DNA of 64,000 bases. It comes from Oscillospiraceae bacterium (GTDB lineage: Bacteria; Bacillota; Clostridia; Oscillospirales; Ruminococcaceae). Made by a program: the position numbers and the translations under genes. Position 1 is the first letter of the stretch. Each line of letters starts with the position of its first letter. This document shows, piece by piece, positions 1-8,629 of this stretch. The notes under the pieces were generated by a model. It made no database searches and was not told the origin of the DNA. It worked only from the letters and a program-made list of their open reading frames with translations. The DNA lies in assembly GCA_021199855.1 (NCBI GenBank), contig JAJQHD010000036.1, positions 91,975 to 155,974 of the forward strand, read 5' to 3'.

Positions 1-399
1 GGAGATGAAGTCACCATAACCGCCATCGGCGAAAGGCTGTATGCAGTAGAATCGGTCACTGTCCTTGATGAGTCCGGAAATCCTGTCTCTGTCACCGACA
101 ACGGTGATGGCACGTATACGTTCACAATGCCGGCAGGCAACGTCACCATTTCAGTCACATTCTATAAGTATGCCGCCAGCTTCAGTGGAATCATCTATAT
201 CGATGAGCTTTATCACGGCATCTTCATCAACGGAAGTCTTGCGACATTCCTGCACACAGTTGACGCAAACGGCTACTGCACCGTCTGCGGCGAATATATC
301 GGCATAGAGGAAGCTGGTGAGACAGAAGCTGAGCCTGTCGAAGAAACAGTAGAAATCGATGAGCCGGTTGAAGGAACGGACATTGAGATTGAGGAATAA
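1..399 (+). CDS. C-terminal end of a secreted repeat-domain protein (5' partial)
   Basis: The frame is open from the first base of the window, so the start lies upstream. The first 50 or so residues look like one bacterial surface repeat domain, ending in a YTFTMPAGNVTISV-type strand as in Listeria-Bacteroides or other Ig-like repeats. A Cys-containing stretch follows (NGYCTVCGEYIG), then a very acidic Glu-rich tail of about 30 residues. The Cys motif recurs as DGYCDTCKEYVG in the disrupted gene at 56.5-58.4 kb, so the two surface proteins share a module. No catalytic motif, sortase signal or membrane segment is visible in this part. The function is unknown; an exported, cell-surface or carbohydrate-associated role is inferred only from the repeat type. 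Confidence 0.75.
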   Translation, partial: GDEVTITAIGERLYAVESVTVLDESGNPVSVTDNGDGTYTFTMPAGNVTISVTFYKYAASFSGIIYIDELYHGIFINGSLATFLHTVDANGYCTVCGEYIGIEEAGETEAEPVEETVEIDEPVEGTDIEIEE

Positions 400-420
400 A
401 TACAGATTTTGATAGAATCA

Positions 421-447
421 GTAGGGGCGGATATTATCCGCTCCTAC
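421..447. repeat. Short GC-rich palindromic repeat (REP-like), single unit
   Basis: A 27-base near-perfect palindrome beginning GTAGGGGCGGAT and ending CTCCTAC. The same unit recurs at 10149-10216, 17081-17105 and 54369-54436. It lies just after a stop codon and just before the GH3 promoter. Confidence 0.85.
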
Positions 448-450
448 TTC

Positions 451-479
451 TTGACACCATCCCAGAAATCCATTATAAT
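451..479 (+). promoter_or_regulatory. Sigma-A type promoter of the GH3 gene
   Basis: TTGACA (451-456), 17-base spacer, TATAAT (474-479). It lies 36 bases before the start codon at 515, with the ribosome site AGGAGG between them. Confidence 0.85.
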
Positions 480-514
480 ATCCCTATCAGCTTGACTACA
501 TTAGGAGGACAACT

Positions 515-2614
515 ATGGACATTTACAAGGACAAAACAAAGTCACCAGAAGAAAGAGCTAAAGATTTGGTTTCCAGGCTCACTGTATGGGAAAAGTGCGA
601 ACAGCTTAAGTTCGGGGCTCCGGCTGTCGAGAGACTGGGGATTCCTGCCTATAACTGGTGGTGCGAGGGTCTTCACGGCACTGCCCGTGCAGGCGTCGCA
701 ACCATGTTCCCGCAGGCAATCGGGATGGCGGCTTCTTTCGATGAGGAGCTCCTGGGCGATATCTCGGAAGTCATTTCAACCGAGACAAGAGCCAAGTATA
801 ACGAGTATTCAAAGCTCGGCGACAGGGACATCTACAAGGGACTGACTCTCTGGTCTCCCAACATCAACATTTTCAGAGACCCCCGCTGGGGCAGAGGTCA
901 CGAGACTTATGGCGAGGACCCATACCTCACATCCCGTTTAGGCTGTGCTTTCGTAAAGGGCATCCAGGGCGATGGAGAATATCTCCGTGCCGCCGCATGT
1001 GCCAAGCACTTTGCCGTCCATTCGGGACCGGAGGATTTGCGGCACGAGTTCAATGCAGTTGCGGACAAGAAGGATTTGGAGGAGACTTACCTCCCGGCGT
1101 TCGAGGCTCTTGTAAAAGAAGCGGATGTCGAGGGCGTAATGGGCGCATATAACAGAACCAACGGCGAGCCCTGCTGTGGCAGTGAATTCCTGAAGTCGAC
1201 ACTCGACGAATGGGGCTTCGACGGCTACTTCACCTCCGACTGCTGGGCAATCCAGGACTTCCACCAGCACCACCACGTGACCGAAACTCCCGAGGAGTCT
1301 GCGGCATTGGCACTCAAAAACGGCTGTGACGTCAACTGCGGAAGCGCCTATATTCATCTCTACAAAGCCTATCAGGATGGACTTGTCACCGAAGAGGAGA
1401 TCACCACCGCCTGCGAGCATCTCTTCAGAACCCGGTTCCGCCTTGGCATGTTCGACGAGACAGAATTCGACAGCTTGGGCTACATGGATGTAGAGACCCC
1501 CGAGCACCTTGCAGTCAGCAGACGTGCGGCAGAATCGGCTTGCGTTCTTTTAAAGAACGACGGAATCCTTCCGCTTGATGCTTCAAAGATTAATACAATT
1601 GGCGTCATAGGACCGAACGCCCAGAATATCGGCGCACTTCGTGGCAACTACTACGGCACAGCTTCGAGATACGAAACAATCCTTATGGGAATCCAGGACG
1701 CCTTCCCCGGAAGAGTTCTCTTCTCTGAAGGCTCACACATGATAAGAGACAAGGTCGAAGTTCTCGCATTCCCGGACGACAGAATCGCTGAGGCACAGGC
1801 AATCGCCGCCCACAGCGACGTCGTCGTTCTCTGTCTGGGACTCGACGAAAGCCTTGAAGGCGAGGAAGGCGACGCAAGTAACACCTATGCTTCCGGAGAT
1901 AAGAAGGATTTACGGCTTCCCAAGTCCCAGAAACACCTTCTCCACGCAGTTCTTTCTCTCGGCAAGCCCACAATTGTAATTCTTGCAAGCGGCTCGTCAC
2001 TTAACATCGAAGACGACAGACCGAATGCACTCCTGCAGGCGTTCTATCCCGGTTCAGAGGGCGGCAAGGCAGTTGCGGACATACTCTTCGGCAAGGTTTC
2101 TCCTTCCGGAAAGCTTCCCGTAACATTCTATAAGTCTGTCGACGGTATGCCCGAGTTCACCGACTACTGTATGAGAAACAGAACTTATCGCTACGAGGAT
2201 TTGTCAAAAGATAATGTCCTCTATCCCTTCGGCTTCGGTTTGACTTATTCTGATATCAAAGTTACCGATGTCAAGACCACTGTAGATGAGGAAGCAGTCC
2301 ATGCAGAGGTAACTCTCACGAACTCTTCAGTTTCCGGTTCGGACGCTTTGCAGGTCTACTTCAAGTCGAGCTCCCCGGACGCCGTCAGGAACCAGGCTCT
2401 CTGCGCATTCAAGAAAGTCACACTCTCTGAGGGTGAGACTAAGACGGTTTTCATCGACATCCCGCTTCAAAATCTCACCGTTGTTGATAACGACGGCAGG
2501 AGATATCTCGATAAAGAAGCCGAGACAACCCTCTACTTCGGAACCTCTCAGCCGGACGATTTGAGCGTTTCGCTCACCGGCAAGACTCCCGTAGCAATTA
2601 AGATTTCTCTGTAA
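515..2614 (+). CDS. Glycoside hydrolase family 3 (beta-xylosidase/beta-glucosidase type)
   Basis: A 699-residue GH3 exo-glycosidase with no signal peptide, so probably cytoplasmic and acting on imported oligosaccharides. The N-terminal barrel carries NWWCEGLHG (about 47-55), DPRWGRG (about 122-128) and KHFAVHSGPE (about 164-173). The nucleophile is Asp242 in TSDCW. The second alpha/beta domain and a C-terminal fibronectin-III-like domain fill out the usual family length. The NWWCEGLHG form is common in GH3 enzymes annotated as beta-xylosidases, but sequence alone does not separate xylosidase from glucosidase activity. The start is fixed by AGGAGG about 8 bases upstream. It has its own promoter and terminator and is followed by a GH43 gene, which supports a hemicellulose side-chain role. 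Confidence 0.93.
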   Translation: MDIYKDKTKSPEERAKDLVSRLTVWEKCEQLKFGAPAVERLGIPAYNWWCEGLHGTARAGVATMFPQAIGMAASFDEELLGDISEVISTETRAKYNEYSKLGDRDIYKGLTLWSPNINIFRDPRWGRGHETYGEDPYLTSRLGCAFVKGIQGDGEYLRAAACAKHFAVHSGPEDLRHEFNAVADKKDLEETYLPAFEALVKEADVEGVMGAYNRTNGEPCCGSEFLKSTLDEWGFDGYFTSDCWAIQDFHQHHHVTETPEESAALALKNGCDVNCGSAYIHLYKAYQDGLVTEEEITTACEHLFRTRFRLGMFDETEFDSLGYMDVETPEHLAVSRRAAESACVLLKNDGILPLDASKINTIGVIGPNAQNIGALRGNYYGTASRYETILMGIQDAFPGRVLFSEGSHMIRDKVEVLAFPDDRIAEAQAIAAHSDVVVLCLGLDESLEGEEGDASNTYASGDKKDLRLPKSQKHLLHAVLSLGKPTIVILASGSSLNIEDDRPNALLQAFYPGSEGGKAVADILFGKVSPSGKLPVTFYKSVDGMPEFTDYCMRNRTYRYEDLSKDNVLYPFGFGLTYSDIKVTDVKTTVDEEAVHAEVTLTNSSVSGSDALQVYFKSSSPDAVRNQALCAFKKVTLSEGETKTVFIDIPLQNLTVVDNDGRRYLDKEAETTLYFGTSQPDDLSVSLTGKTPVAIKISL

Positions 2615-2628
2615 TCAGGATTTACAAT

Positions 2629-2658
2629 AAGGCGTACCGCTCTGGTGCGCCTTTATTC
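2629..2658 (+). terminator. Intrinsic terminator after the GH3 gene
   Basis: An 8-bp stem (GGCGTACC with GGTGCGCC, one wobble pair) followed by TTTATT, 17 bases after the GH3 stop. Confidence 0.8.
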
Positions 2659-2689
2659 GTTTCGGTCAATAATATCTCAGCTTTTATCA

Positions 2690-2718
2690 TTGACTGAGCG
2701 CGGATTTTAAGGTAAACT
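2690..2718 (+). promoter_or_regulatory. Promoter of the GH43 gene
   Basis: TTGACT (2690-2695), 17-base spacer, TAAACT (2713-2718), 30 bases before the GH43 start. It indicates transcription separate from the GH3 gene. Confidence 0.65.
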
Positions 2719-2748
2719 TGAATAAAACATTTACTTGGAGATGATATT

Positions 2749-4200
2749 ATGATAAGAGGATTCAACCCCGTTATAAATTGTGACATGCCTGACCCGGACG
2801 TAATCAGAGTCGGCGACACCTACTACATGTGCTCAACCACCATGTACTATATGCCCGGAGGAGCCCTGCTTTGCTCATACGACCTCATCAACTGGGAATT
2901 CTGCTCCCATATTTATGAGACTCTTGAAGATACGCCGAGGGAGAACCTCGACGGCGAGAATCACGCCTATGCAAACGGCATGTGGGCGCCGTGCATAAGA
3001 TACCACGACGGCAGATTCTACGTCATTTTTATAGCCAACGACACCCGGAAGACCTACTGCTTCACCGCAGAGAACCCGGAAGGACCGTGGCAGAAGAGCT
3101 ATATCGACGGCTTCTATCACGACTGCTCTGTCCTCTTTGACGACGACGGCAGGGTTTACATCATGTATGGGCAGAGAAATATCCGTGTAACCGAGCTTAA
3201 ACCGGATTTGTCGGGACCGCTCGAAGGCGGCTTTGACAAGATAGTCATCCGTGACGCTCCGGGCGATTTCCTGGGCTACGAGGGCTCGCATTTCTATAAA
3301 ATTAACGGCAAATACTACGCCTTCTTCATCCATGCGGCTCAGGACGAATGGCGGAGAATTGAAGCCGCATATATGGCAGATAGCCTCGATGGCGAGTGGG
3401 TCGGCGGCGATGTAATCGACCACAAGCTTCCCGACACCAACGGCGTTGCACAGGGCGGAATCGTCGACACTCCCGACGGCAGATGGTTCGGAGTCATTTT
3501 CGCCGACCACGGAGCAGTCGGAAGGATTCCGAACCTGGTTCCCATGCACTTTGACGAAACCGGTTTCCCGGTCTTTGACACCCCGTCAGAAATTGTCGAA
3601 AACATTTCAACCCGACCGGATTATGAGTACTCGCCGATATTTGCCTCGGACGACTTTACGAGTGAAAAACTCAATCAGGCATGGGAATTCAACCACAACC
3701 CGAAGCCGGAATACTATTCCACCGGCAACGGCAGGTTTACTCTGACAACCGAAAAATTGTCGAACAGTGTCGAATTTGCCCGGAACACTCTCACACAGCG
3801 TGCGAAATATCCCGGGTGCGAAGCACACGTAACTCTTGACGCAAGCGGACTTAATGACGGCGACACCGCCGGACTCACCATGCTTCAGTATCAGTACGGA
3901 ATTATCGGGCTTACGAAAGAGCAGGGAAGGCTATATCTCATCATGAAGTCGAGAGAGAAAACCTGCGCAAAAATCCCATTCGGTGAGAAAGCCACCATCG
4001 GCGTCAAAGGCAAATTCTCGCTTAACCATAGCGAAGTGAGCTTCATGTACTTAAAAGACGGCGAGTGGACAGAATTCGGCGAGGCGGTTTATCCCACTTT
4101 TGATTTAAGGCACTTCGTCGGCTGTCGGATTGGGCTGTTTGCATATTCGGTCGAAAAAACAGGTGGGGTTGCCGAATTTTCGCATTTTGTCTATCTTTAA
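2749..4200 (+). CDS. Glycoside hydrolase family 43 (beta-xylosidase / alpha-L-arabinofuranosidase type)
   Basis: 483 residues, no signal peptide, so presumed intracellular. The five-bladed propeller carries the GH43 triad in order: catalytic base Asp15 in MPDPDV, pKa-tuning Asp125 in YHDCSVLFDDDG, and general acid Glu178 in GYEGSHF. Residues from about 300 on form a second beta-sandwich domain as in two-domain GH43 xylosidases. It probably removes xylose or arabinose from short xylo- or arabino-oligosaccharides. The exact substrate cannot be read from the sequence. The start at 2749 follows TTGGAGATGAT. With the GH3 gene upstream it forms a pair for hemicellulose oligomer breakdown. Confidence 0.92.
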   Translation: MIRGFNPVINCDMPDPDVIRVGDTYYMCSTTMYYMPGGALLCSYDLINWEFCSHIYETLEDTPRENLDGENHAYANGMWAPCIRYHDGRFYVIFIANDTRKTYCFTAENPEGPWQKSYIDGFYHDCSVLFDDDGRVYIMYGQRNIRVTELKPDLSGPLEGGFDKIVIRDAPGDFLGYEGSHFYKINGKYYAFFIHAAQDEWRRIEAAYMADSLDGEWVGGDVIDHKLPDTNGVAQGGIVDTPDGRWFGVIFADHGAVGRIPNLVPMHFDETGFPVFDTPSEIVENISTRPDYEYSPIFASDDFTSEKLNQAWEFNHNPKPEYYSTGNGRFTLTTEKLSNSVEFARNTLTQRAKYPGCEAHVTLDASGLNDGDTAGLTMLQYQYGIIGLTKEQGRLYLIMKSREKTCAKIPFGEKATIGVKGKFSLNHSEVSFMYLKDGEWTEFGEAVYPTFDLRHFVGCRIGLFAYSVEKTGGVAEFSHFVYL

Positions 4201-4271
4201 AACGCGTGGGTACAAAAAGTCGTTCGTTCTTTTGAAAAAACTGTTGAAACCGTGGAATTTGGCAAATCGGC

Positions 4272-4300
4272 TTGATAAAACGGTTTCGGTTTGCTATAAT
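4272..4300 (+). promoter_or_regulatory. Promoter of the adhE operon
   Basis: TTGATA (4272-4277), 17-base spacer, consensus TATAAT (4295-4300). It leaves a leader of about 70 bases before adhE. Confidence 0.8.
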
Positions 4301-4376
4301 GATAGGCGTAAAAATATAATTCTACCGCAAGATGAGCGAAGCTCTGATTGCGAAAATACAATAGGAGGTATTTACC

Positions 4377-7028
4377 GTGAAGGCAACATCGGCAAAAACC
4401 GAAAGAACTCCCATCGAAAGCGTTGAAGCCCTTGAGGCGGCGATTGCGCGTGTAAGAAAGGCTCAGGAGATTTTTGCAACCTACACTCAGGAGCAGGTCG
4501 ATAAGATTTTCCTTGCCGCCGCTACCGCCGCAAATCAGGCTAGACTTCCTTTAGCTAAGATGGCAGTCGAAGAGACCGGAATGGGCGTTGTTGAGGATAA
4601 GGTTATCAAGAACAATTACGCCGCTGAGCATATCTACAATGCTTATAAGAACACCAAAACCTGCGGAGTTATCGAGGAGGACAAGGCTTACGGCACAAAG
4701 AAGATAGCGGAGCCAATAGGAGTCGTTGCGGCAGTTATCCCCACGACCAACCCGACATCCACTGCAATTTTCAAGTGCTTGATTTGCTTGAAGACAAGAA
4801 ATGCAATCATCATAAGCCCTCACCCGAGAGCAAAGAAGTGCACTGCTGAAGCTGCAAGGATAATTCTCGAAGCCGCAGTAAAGGCTGGAGCACCCGAGGG
4901 AATCATCGAGTGGATTGACACTCCTACCCTTGACATGACAACGCTTCTCATGAAGGAAGCTGACATCATCCTTGCAACTGGTGGACCGGGCATGGTCAAG
5001 TCGGCATACTCTTCCGGAAAGCCAGCATTGGGCGTAGGTGCCGGAAACACTCCTGCAATTATCGACAGCACCGCCGACATCAAGCTCGCAGTAAGCTCGA
5101 TTATCCATTCAAAGACCTTCGACAACGGCATGATTTGCGCTTCCGAGCAGTCTGTAATCGTTCTTGACGACATCTACGACGAAGTCAGAAAAGAGTTCGC
5201 CTACAGAGGTTGCTACTTCCTTAACGATGAAGAGAAGGATAAAGTCAGAAGCACAATCATCATCAACGGCTCTGTAAATGCCAAGATTGTCGGTCAGCCG
5301 GCTCCTAAGATTGCGGAAATCTGCGGAATCACCGTTCCCGAGGGCACAAAGATTCTTATCGGTGAGGTTGAGTCTGTAGATATTTCCGAAGAATTCGCTC
5401 ACGAAAAGCTTTCCCCGGTACTCGCAATGTATCACGCCGAGAGCTTTGATGACGCAATAGGAAAGGCTGAGCATTTAATCGCCGACGGTGGTTTCGGACA
5501 TACTTCGTCAGTATACCTCGACGCAGTCACCGAGCGCGAGAAGATTGACAGATTCGCAAGCACGATGAAGACCTGCAGAATCCTCGTCAACACTCCCGCA
5601 TCCCACGGTGGTATCGGAGACTTATACAACTTCAAGCTTTCGCCGTCACTGACACTCGGTTGCGGCTCATGGGGCGGAAACAGCGTAAGTGAAAACGTAG
5701 GTGTAAAGCACCTTATCAATATCAAGACAGTTGCTGAGAGGAGAGAGAATATGCTTTGGTTCCGTGCACCTGAGAAGGTCTACACCAAGAAGGGTTGCCT
5801 GCCGGTAGCTTTGGATGAGCTCAAGTACGTCATGGGCAAGAAGCGTTGCTTCATCGTAACCGACTCCTTCCTCTATCACAGCGGCGTTACAAAGTCGATT
5901 ACTGACAAACTCGACGAACTCGGAATCGCTCACACCACATTCTTTGATGTCGAGCCCGACCCGACTCTCGCAAGCACCAAGGCTGGTGCCGCAGCAATGA
6001 CCTCCTTCCAGCCCGACTGCATCATCGCAATCGGTGGCGGTTCAGCTATGGACGCAGGAAAGATCATGTGGGTTCTCTATGAGCACCCGGATGCCGACTT
6101 CATGGACATGGCTATGAGATTCATCGACATCCGTAAGCGTGTCTACACCTTCCCGAAGATGGGCGAAAAGGCTTACTTCATCGCAGTCCCGACGTCCGCC
6201 GGTACCGGTTCTGAGGTTACTCCGTTCGCAGTCATCACTGATGAGTCTACCGGAATCAAGTATCCGTTAGCTGACTATCAGTTACTTCCGAACATGGCAA
6301 TCGTTGATATTGACTTCCATATGACCGCACCGAAGGGCTTGACTGCCGCAAGCGGCATCGATGCTGTAACCCACGCACTTGAAGCTTATGTTTCTGTCAT
6401 GGCTACTGACTACACCGACAGCCTTGCAATCGGAGCTCTGAAGACTATATTCGAGTACCTGCCTCGTGCTTATGACAACGGTCTTACCGACGAGGAAGCT
6501 CGTGAGAAGATGGCAAATGCCGCAACTATGGCAGGTATGGCGTTCGCTAACGCATTCCTAGGCATCAGCCACTCTTTGGCTCACAAGCTCGGTGCATATC
6601 ACCACATCGCGCACGGCGTTGCAAATGCGCTCGTCATCGAGGACGTTATGAGATATAACGCAAGCGAAGCTCCCCAGAAGATGGGAACCTTCTCACAGTA
6701 CGACCACCCGAACGCTTTGCACAGATATGCAGAGATTGCGGACGCTCTGAACCTCGGCGGAAATACGGACGAAGAGAAGCTTGAAAACCTCATCTCCGCT
6801 GTTCACGAGCTCAAGCACCGTGTCGGAATCAAGGACACCATCCGGGAATACGGCGTCGACGAAAAGAAGTTCCTTGAAACTTTAGATGAGATGACCGAGT
6901 GCGCATTCGACGACCAGTGCACCGGTGCAAACCCGAGATACCCGTTAATCAGTGAACTCAAACAGATTTATCTTGACGCATACTACGGCGGAACTTTCAC
7001 AGAGAAAGCAATGCCCGAGTGCAAGTAA
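4377..7028 (+). CDS. adhE: Bifunctional acetaldehyde-CoA / alcohol dehydrogenase
   Basis: 883 residues, the full two-domain AdhE length. It reduces acetyl-CoA to acetaldehyde and then ethanol, regenerating NAD+. Residues about 1-440 are the aldehyde dehydrogenase domain with catalytic Cys254 in GMICASEQ. From about 460 on is the iron-dependent alcohol dehydrogenase, with GGGSAMDAGK (about 553-562) for NAD binding and predicted Fe ligands Asp662, His666, His732 and His746. The start is GTG at 4377, fixed by TAGGAGGTA 7 bases upstream. The following kinase-like gene is in the same transcript. With PFOR and the [FeFe] hydrogenase elsewhere in the window it defines ethanol/H2 fermentation. Confidence 0.97.
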   Translation: MKATSAKTERTPIESVEALEAAIARVRKAQEIFATYTQEQVDKIFLAAATAANQARLPLAKMAVEETGMGVVEDKVIKNNYAAEHIYNAYKNTKTCGVIEEDKAYGTKKIAEPIGVVAAVIPTTNPTSTAIFKCLICLKTRNAIIISPHPRAKKCTAEAARIILEAAVKAGAPEGIIEWIDTPTLDMTTLLMKEADIILATGGPGMVKSAYSSGKPALGVGAGNTPAIIDSTADIKLAVSSIIHSKTFDNGMICASEQSVIVLDDIYDEVRKEFAYRGCYFLNDEEKDKVRSTIIINGSVNAKIVGQPAPKIAEICGITVPEGTKILIGEVESVDISEEFAHEKLSPVLAMYHAESFDDAIGKAEHLIADGGFGHTSSVYLDAVTEREKIDRFASTMKTCRILVNTPASHGGIGDLYNFKLSPSLTLGCGSWGGNSVSENVGVKHLINIKTVAERRENMLWFRAPEKVYTKKGCLPVALDELKYVMGKKRCFIVTDSFLYHSGVTKSITDKLDELGIAHTTFFDVEPDPTLASTKAGAAAMTSFQPDCIIAIGGGSAMDAGKIMWVLYEHPDADFMDMAMRFIDIRKRVYTFPKMGEKAYFIAVPTSAGTGSEVTPFAVITDESTGIKYPLADYQLLPNMAIVDIDFHMTAPKGLTAASGIDAVTHALEAYVSVMATDYTDSLAIGALKTIFEYLPRAYDNGLTDEEAREKMANAATMAGMAFANAFLGISHSLAHKLGAYHHIAHGVANALVIEDVMRYNASEAPQKMGTFSQYDHPNALHRYAEIADALNLGGNTDEEKLENLISAVHELKHRVGIKDTIREYGVDEKKFLETLDEMTECAFDDQCTGANPRYPLISELKQIYLDAYYGGTFTEKAMPECK

Positions 7029-7046
7029 CAGGGAGGAGTGACGATA

Positions 7047-7796
7047 ATGAATCTTGACAATGTTGTTTCCGTAAGAAAGACAAAAACAATCTACCGTGAC
7101 GGCGACCGTTGCATCAAAATGTTCGAGCCCGGCTACTCAAAGGCTGACATCTTGAACGAAGCTTTGAACCAGGCAAGAGTAGAGGAGACCGGCTTTGACA
7201 TCCCCGCAATCATCGAGGTTACCACTCAGGACGGACAGTGGGCAATCGTAAGTGAATTCATCGAGGGCGAGACCTTGCAGGATTTGATGGACGAGCATCC
7301 TGAGAAGATGGACGAGTATCTTGAACTCTTCGTCGATTTGCAGATTAAGATGCACTCTCTGAAGAGCCCGAGCCTCAACAAGCTCAAAGACAAGATGAAC
7401 CGCAAAATGGGCGAAGCCAACATCGACGCTACTACCCGTTACGAGCTGAGAATGAGGCTTGAGTCGATGCCGAACCACGACAAGCTCTGCCACGGCGACT
7501 TCAGACCCAGTAATATAATCATCGACAAGGACGGCGTTCCGCACGTTATCGACTGGTCTCATGCCACTCAGGGCAACGCTTCCGCAGATGTTGCGAGAAC
7601 CTACCTTCTCTTCTGCCTGAAGGGCAACATGCCTCTTGCAAAGAAATATCTCAATCTCTTCTGCAAGAAGTCAAACACTGCCCGCCAGTACGTCGAGAAG
7701 TGGATGCCCATCGTCGCCGCTTCCCAGTCGGTCAAGGGCAACGAAGCAGAGCGTGAGTTCCTGCTTTCTTGGGTAAACGTAGTCGAATACGAGTAA
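7047..7796 (+). CDS. APH/choline-kinase-fold phosphotransferase, substrate unknown
   Basis: 249 residues with an aminoglycoside-phosphotransferase/choline-kinase fold. Visible motifs are an ATP-lobe start (residues about 10-30), FIEGETL (about 71-77), the catalytic loop CHGDFRPSN with Asp151 and Asn156, and the metal-binding Asp169 in VIDWSH. I chose ATG 7047 over the in-frame GTG at 7038 because that GTG lies inside the ribosome site GGGAGGAG. It starts 18 bases after adhE and shares its transcript. Such proteins are often annotated as aminoglycoside phosphotransferases, but nothing here points to drug resistance. A small-molecule or sugar kinase linked to alcohol metabolism is possible, and the substrate is unknown. 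Confidence 0.82.
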   Translation: MNLDNVVSVRKTKTIYRDGDRCIKMFEPGYSKADILNEALNQARVEETGFDIPAIIEVTTQDGQWAIVSEFIEGETLQDLMDEHPEKMDEYLELFVDLQIKMHSLKSPSLNKLKDKMNRKMGEANIDATTRYELRMRLESMPNHDKLCHGDFRPSNIIIDKDGVPHVIDWSHATQGNASADVARTYLLFCLKGNMPLAKKYLNLFCKKSNTARQYVEKWMPIVAASQSVKGNEAEREFLLSWVNVVEYE

Positions 7797-7817
7797 TTCG
7801 TAAATCTGCAATAAAAA

Positions 7818-7848
7818 CAGCGCATCGGGAAACCGGTGCGCTTTTTTG
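7818..7848. terminator. Intrinsic terminator shared by adhE operon and tmk
   Basis: Hairpin GCGCATCGG-GAAA-CCGGTGCGC followed by TTTTTT on the plus strand and preceded by A-rich sequence, so it can act in both directions between convergent genes. Confidence 0.85.
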
Positions 7849-8457
7849 TTATCTTATTGCTTCGTAAACTCTTTCGGCAATCTCGTCTGGGTCGCCAACG
7901 GCGTTTACTATTTTTATATTGTGGTCGGGAAGCCTTGAAAAGACTTCAAAGTACTTTTGGCGGGTTCTCTCAATCGTTTCCCGCTTCTCGTAAATCTCTC
8001 TCGAAGCCCTGCCGTTTTCGATCCTACTGTCGCAGACGTCGGATGGAACATCTAAGAATATGCAGACGTCCGGCTTGATAATGTCAGGACAATCGAGATT
8101 TGCCTTCATCACCCAATCCAAATCCGTGTCCATGCCCTGATAGGCGAACGACGAATAGTAGTAGCGGTCTGTGATAACCGTGACTCCACTTTCAAGCATA
8201 TACTTGATTCCGACACTAGGCGACTGGCAGTGGGCGATTCGATCTGATAAAAACAGCCCCGCAAGCTCGGCAGGAGTTCTTTTGGTCAGCCCCGAAAGTG
8301 CGTCTCTTATCAGCCCTCCGGTCGTGAACTGCGTCGGTTCGCTCGTAAGATATACCTTGGTGCCTTCAGCTTCGAGCCTTGAAGCAAGCATAGCAATCTG
8401 TGTGCCTTTTCCGGAGCCGTCCAAGCCTTCAACGGCAATAAAAAGCGGCTTTTTCAT
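7849..8457 (-). CDS. tmk: Thymidylate kinase
   Basis: 202 residues. It phosphorylates dTMP to dTDP in the cytoplasm. The P-loop GLDGSGKGT is at about residues 11-19, the DRYYYSS motif that holds substrate is near residue 97, and a LID-like segment with Arg residues (SRIENGRAS) is near 145. The length is normal for bacterial Tmk. It is transcribed divergently from the hydrogenase gene, with its own promoter in the intergenic region. Confidence 0.95.
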   Translation of the reverse strand: MKKPLFIAVEGLDGSGKGTQIAMLASRLEAEGTKVYLTSEPTQFTTGGLIRDALSGLTKRTPAELAGLFLSDRIAHCQSPSVGIKYMLESGVTVITDRYYYSSFAYQGMDTDLDWVMKANLDCPDIIKPDVCIFLDVPSDVCDSRIENGRASREIYEKRETIERTRQKYFEVFSRLPDHNIKIVNAVGDPDEIAERVYEAIR

Positions 8458-8493
8458 ATGAAAATCAGTCCTTGTAGAGATATTCTATCGGAT

Positions 8494-8522
8494 ATTATAA
8501 CGACTTTTCGGCATCAAGTCAA
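8494..8522 (-). promoter_or_regulatory. Promoter of tmk
   Basis: Read on the minus strand: TTGACT (8522-8517), 17-base spacer, TATAAT (8499-8494). Confidence 0.8.
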
Positions 8523-8565
8523 GGGCGATGGCTCTTTCTTCTTAAAAATTGGCACAAATCCTGTA

Positions 8566-8594
8566 TTGAACTTTTCTCTGAGATATGTTATACT
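8566..8594 (+). promoter_or_regulatory. Promoter of the [FeFe] hydrogenase gene
   Basis: TTGAAC (8566-8571), 17-base spacer, TATACT (8589-8594), 36 bases before the start codon. Confidence 0.78.
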
Positions 8595-8629
8595 TTTTTC
8601 CGAGAGAGATACGAAAAGAGGTTTTCAAA

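Noticed and set aside
938..1507. Minus-strand open frame opposite the GH3 catalytic region
   Set aside because: Overlaps the GH3 nucleophile region on the other strand; no promoter or ribosome site.
4201..4300. CcpA cre site upstream of adhE
   Set aside because: TGAAACCGTGGA-like sequence has the CG step out of register with the cre consensus.
7038..7046. GTG start for the kinase-like gene
   Set aside because: It overlaps the Shine-Dalgarno sequence; ATG 7047 has correct spacing.
7047..7796. Aminoglycoside resistance gene
   Set aside because: Only the general APH fold motifs are present, and the gene is in the adhE operon; no sign of a resistance context.
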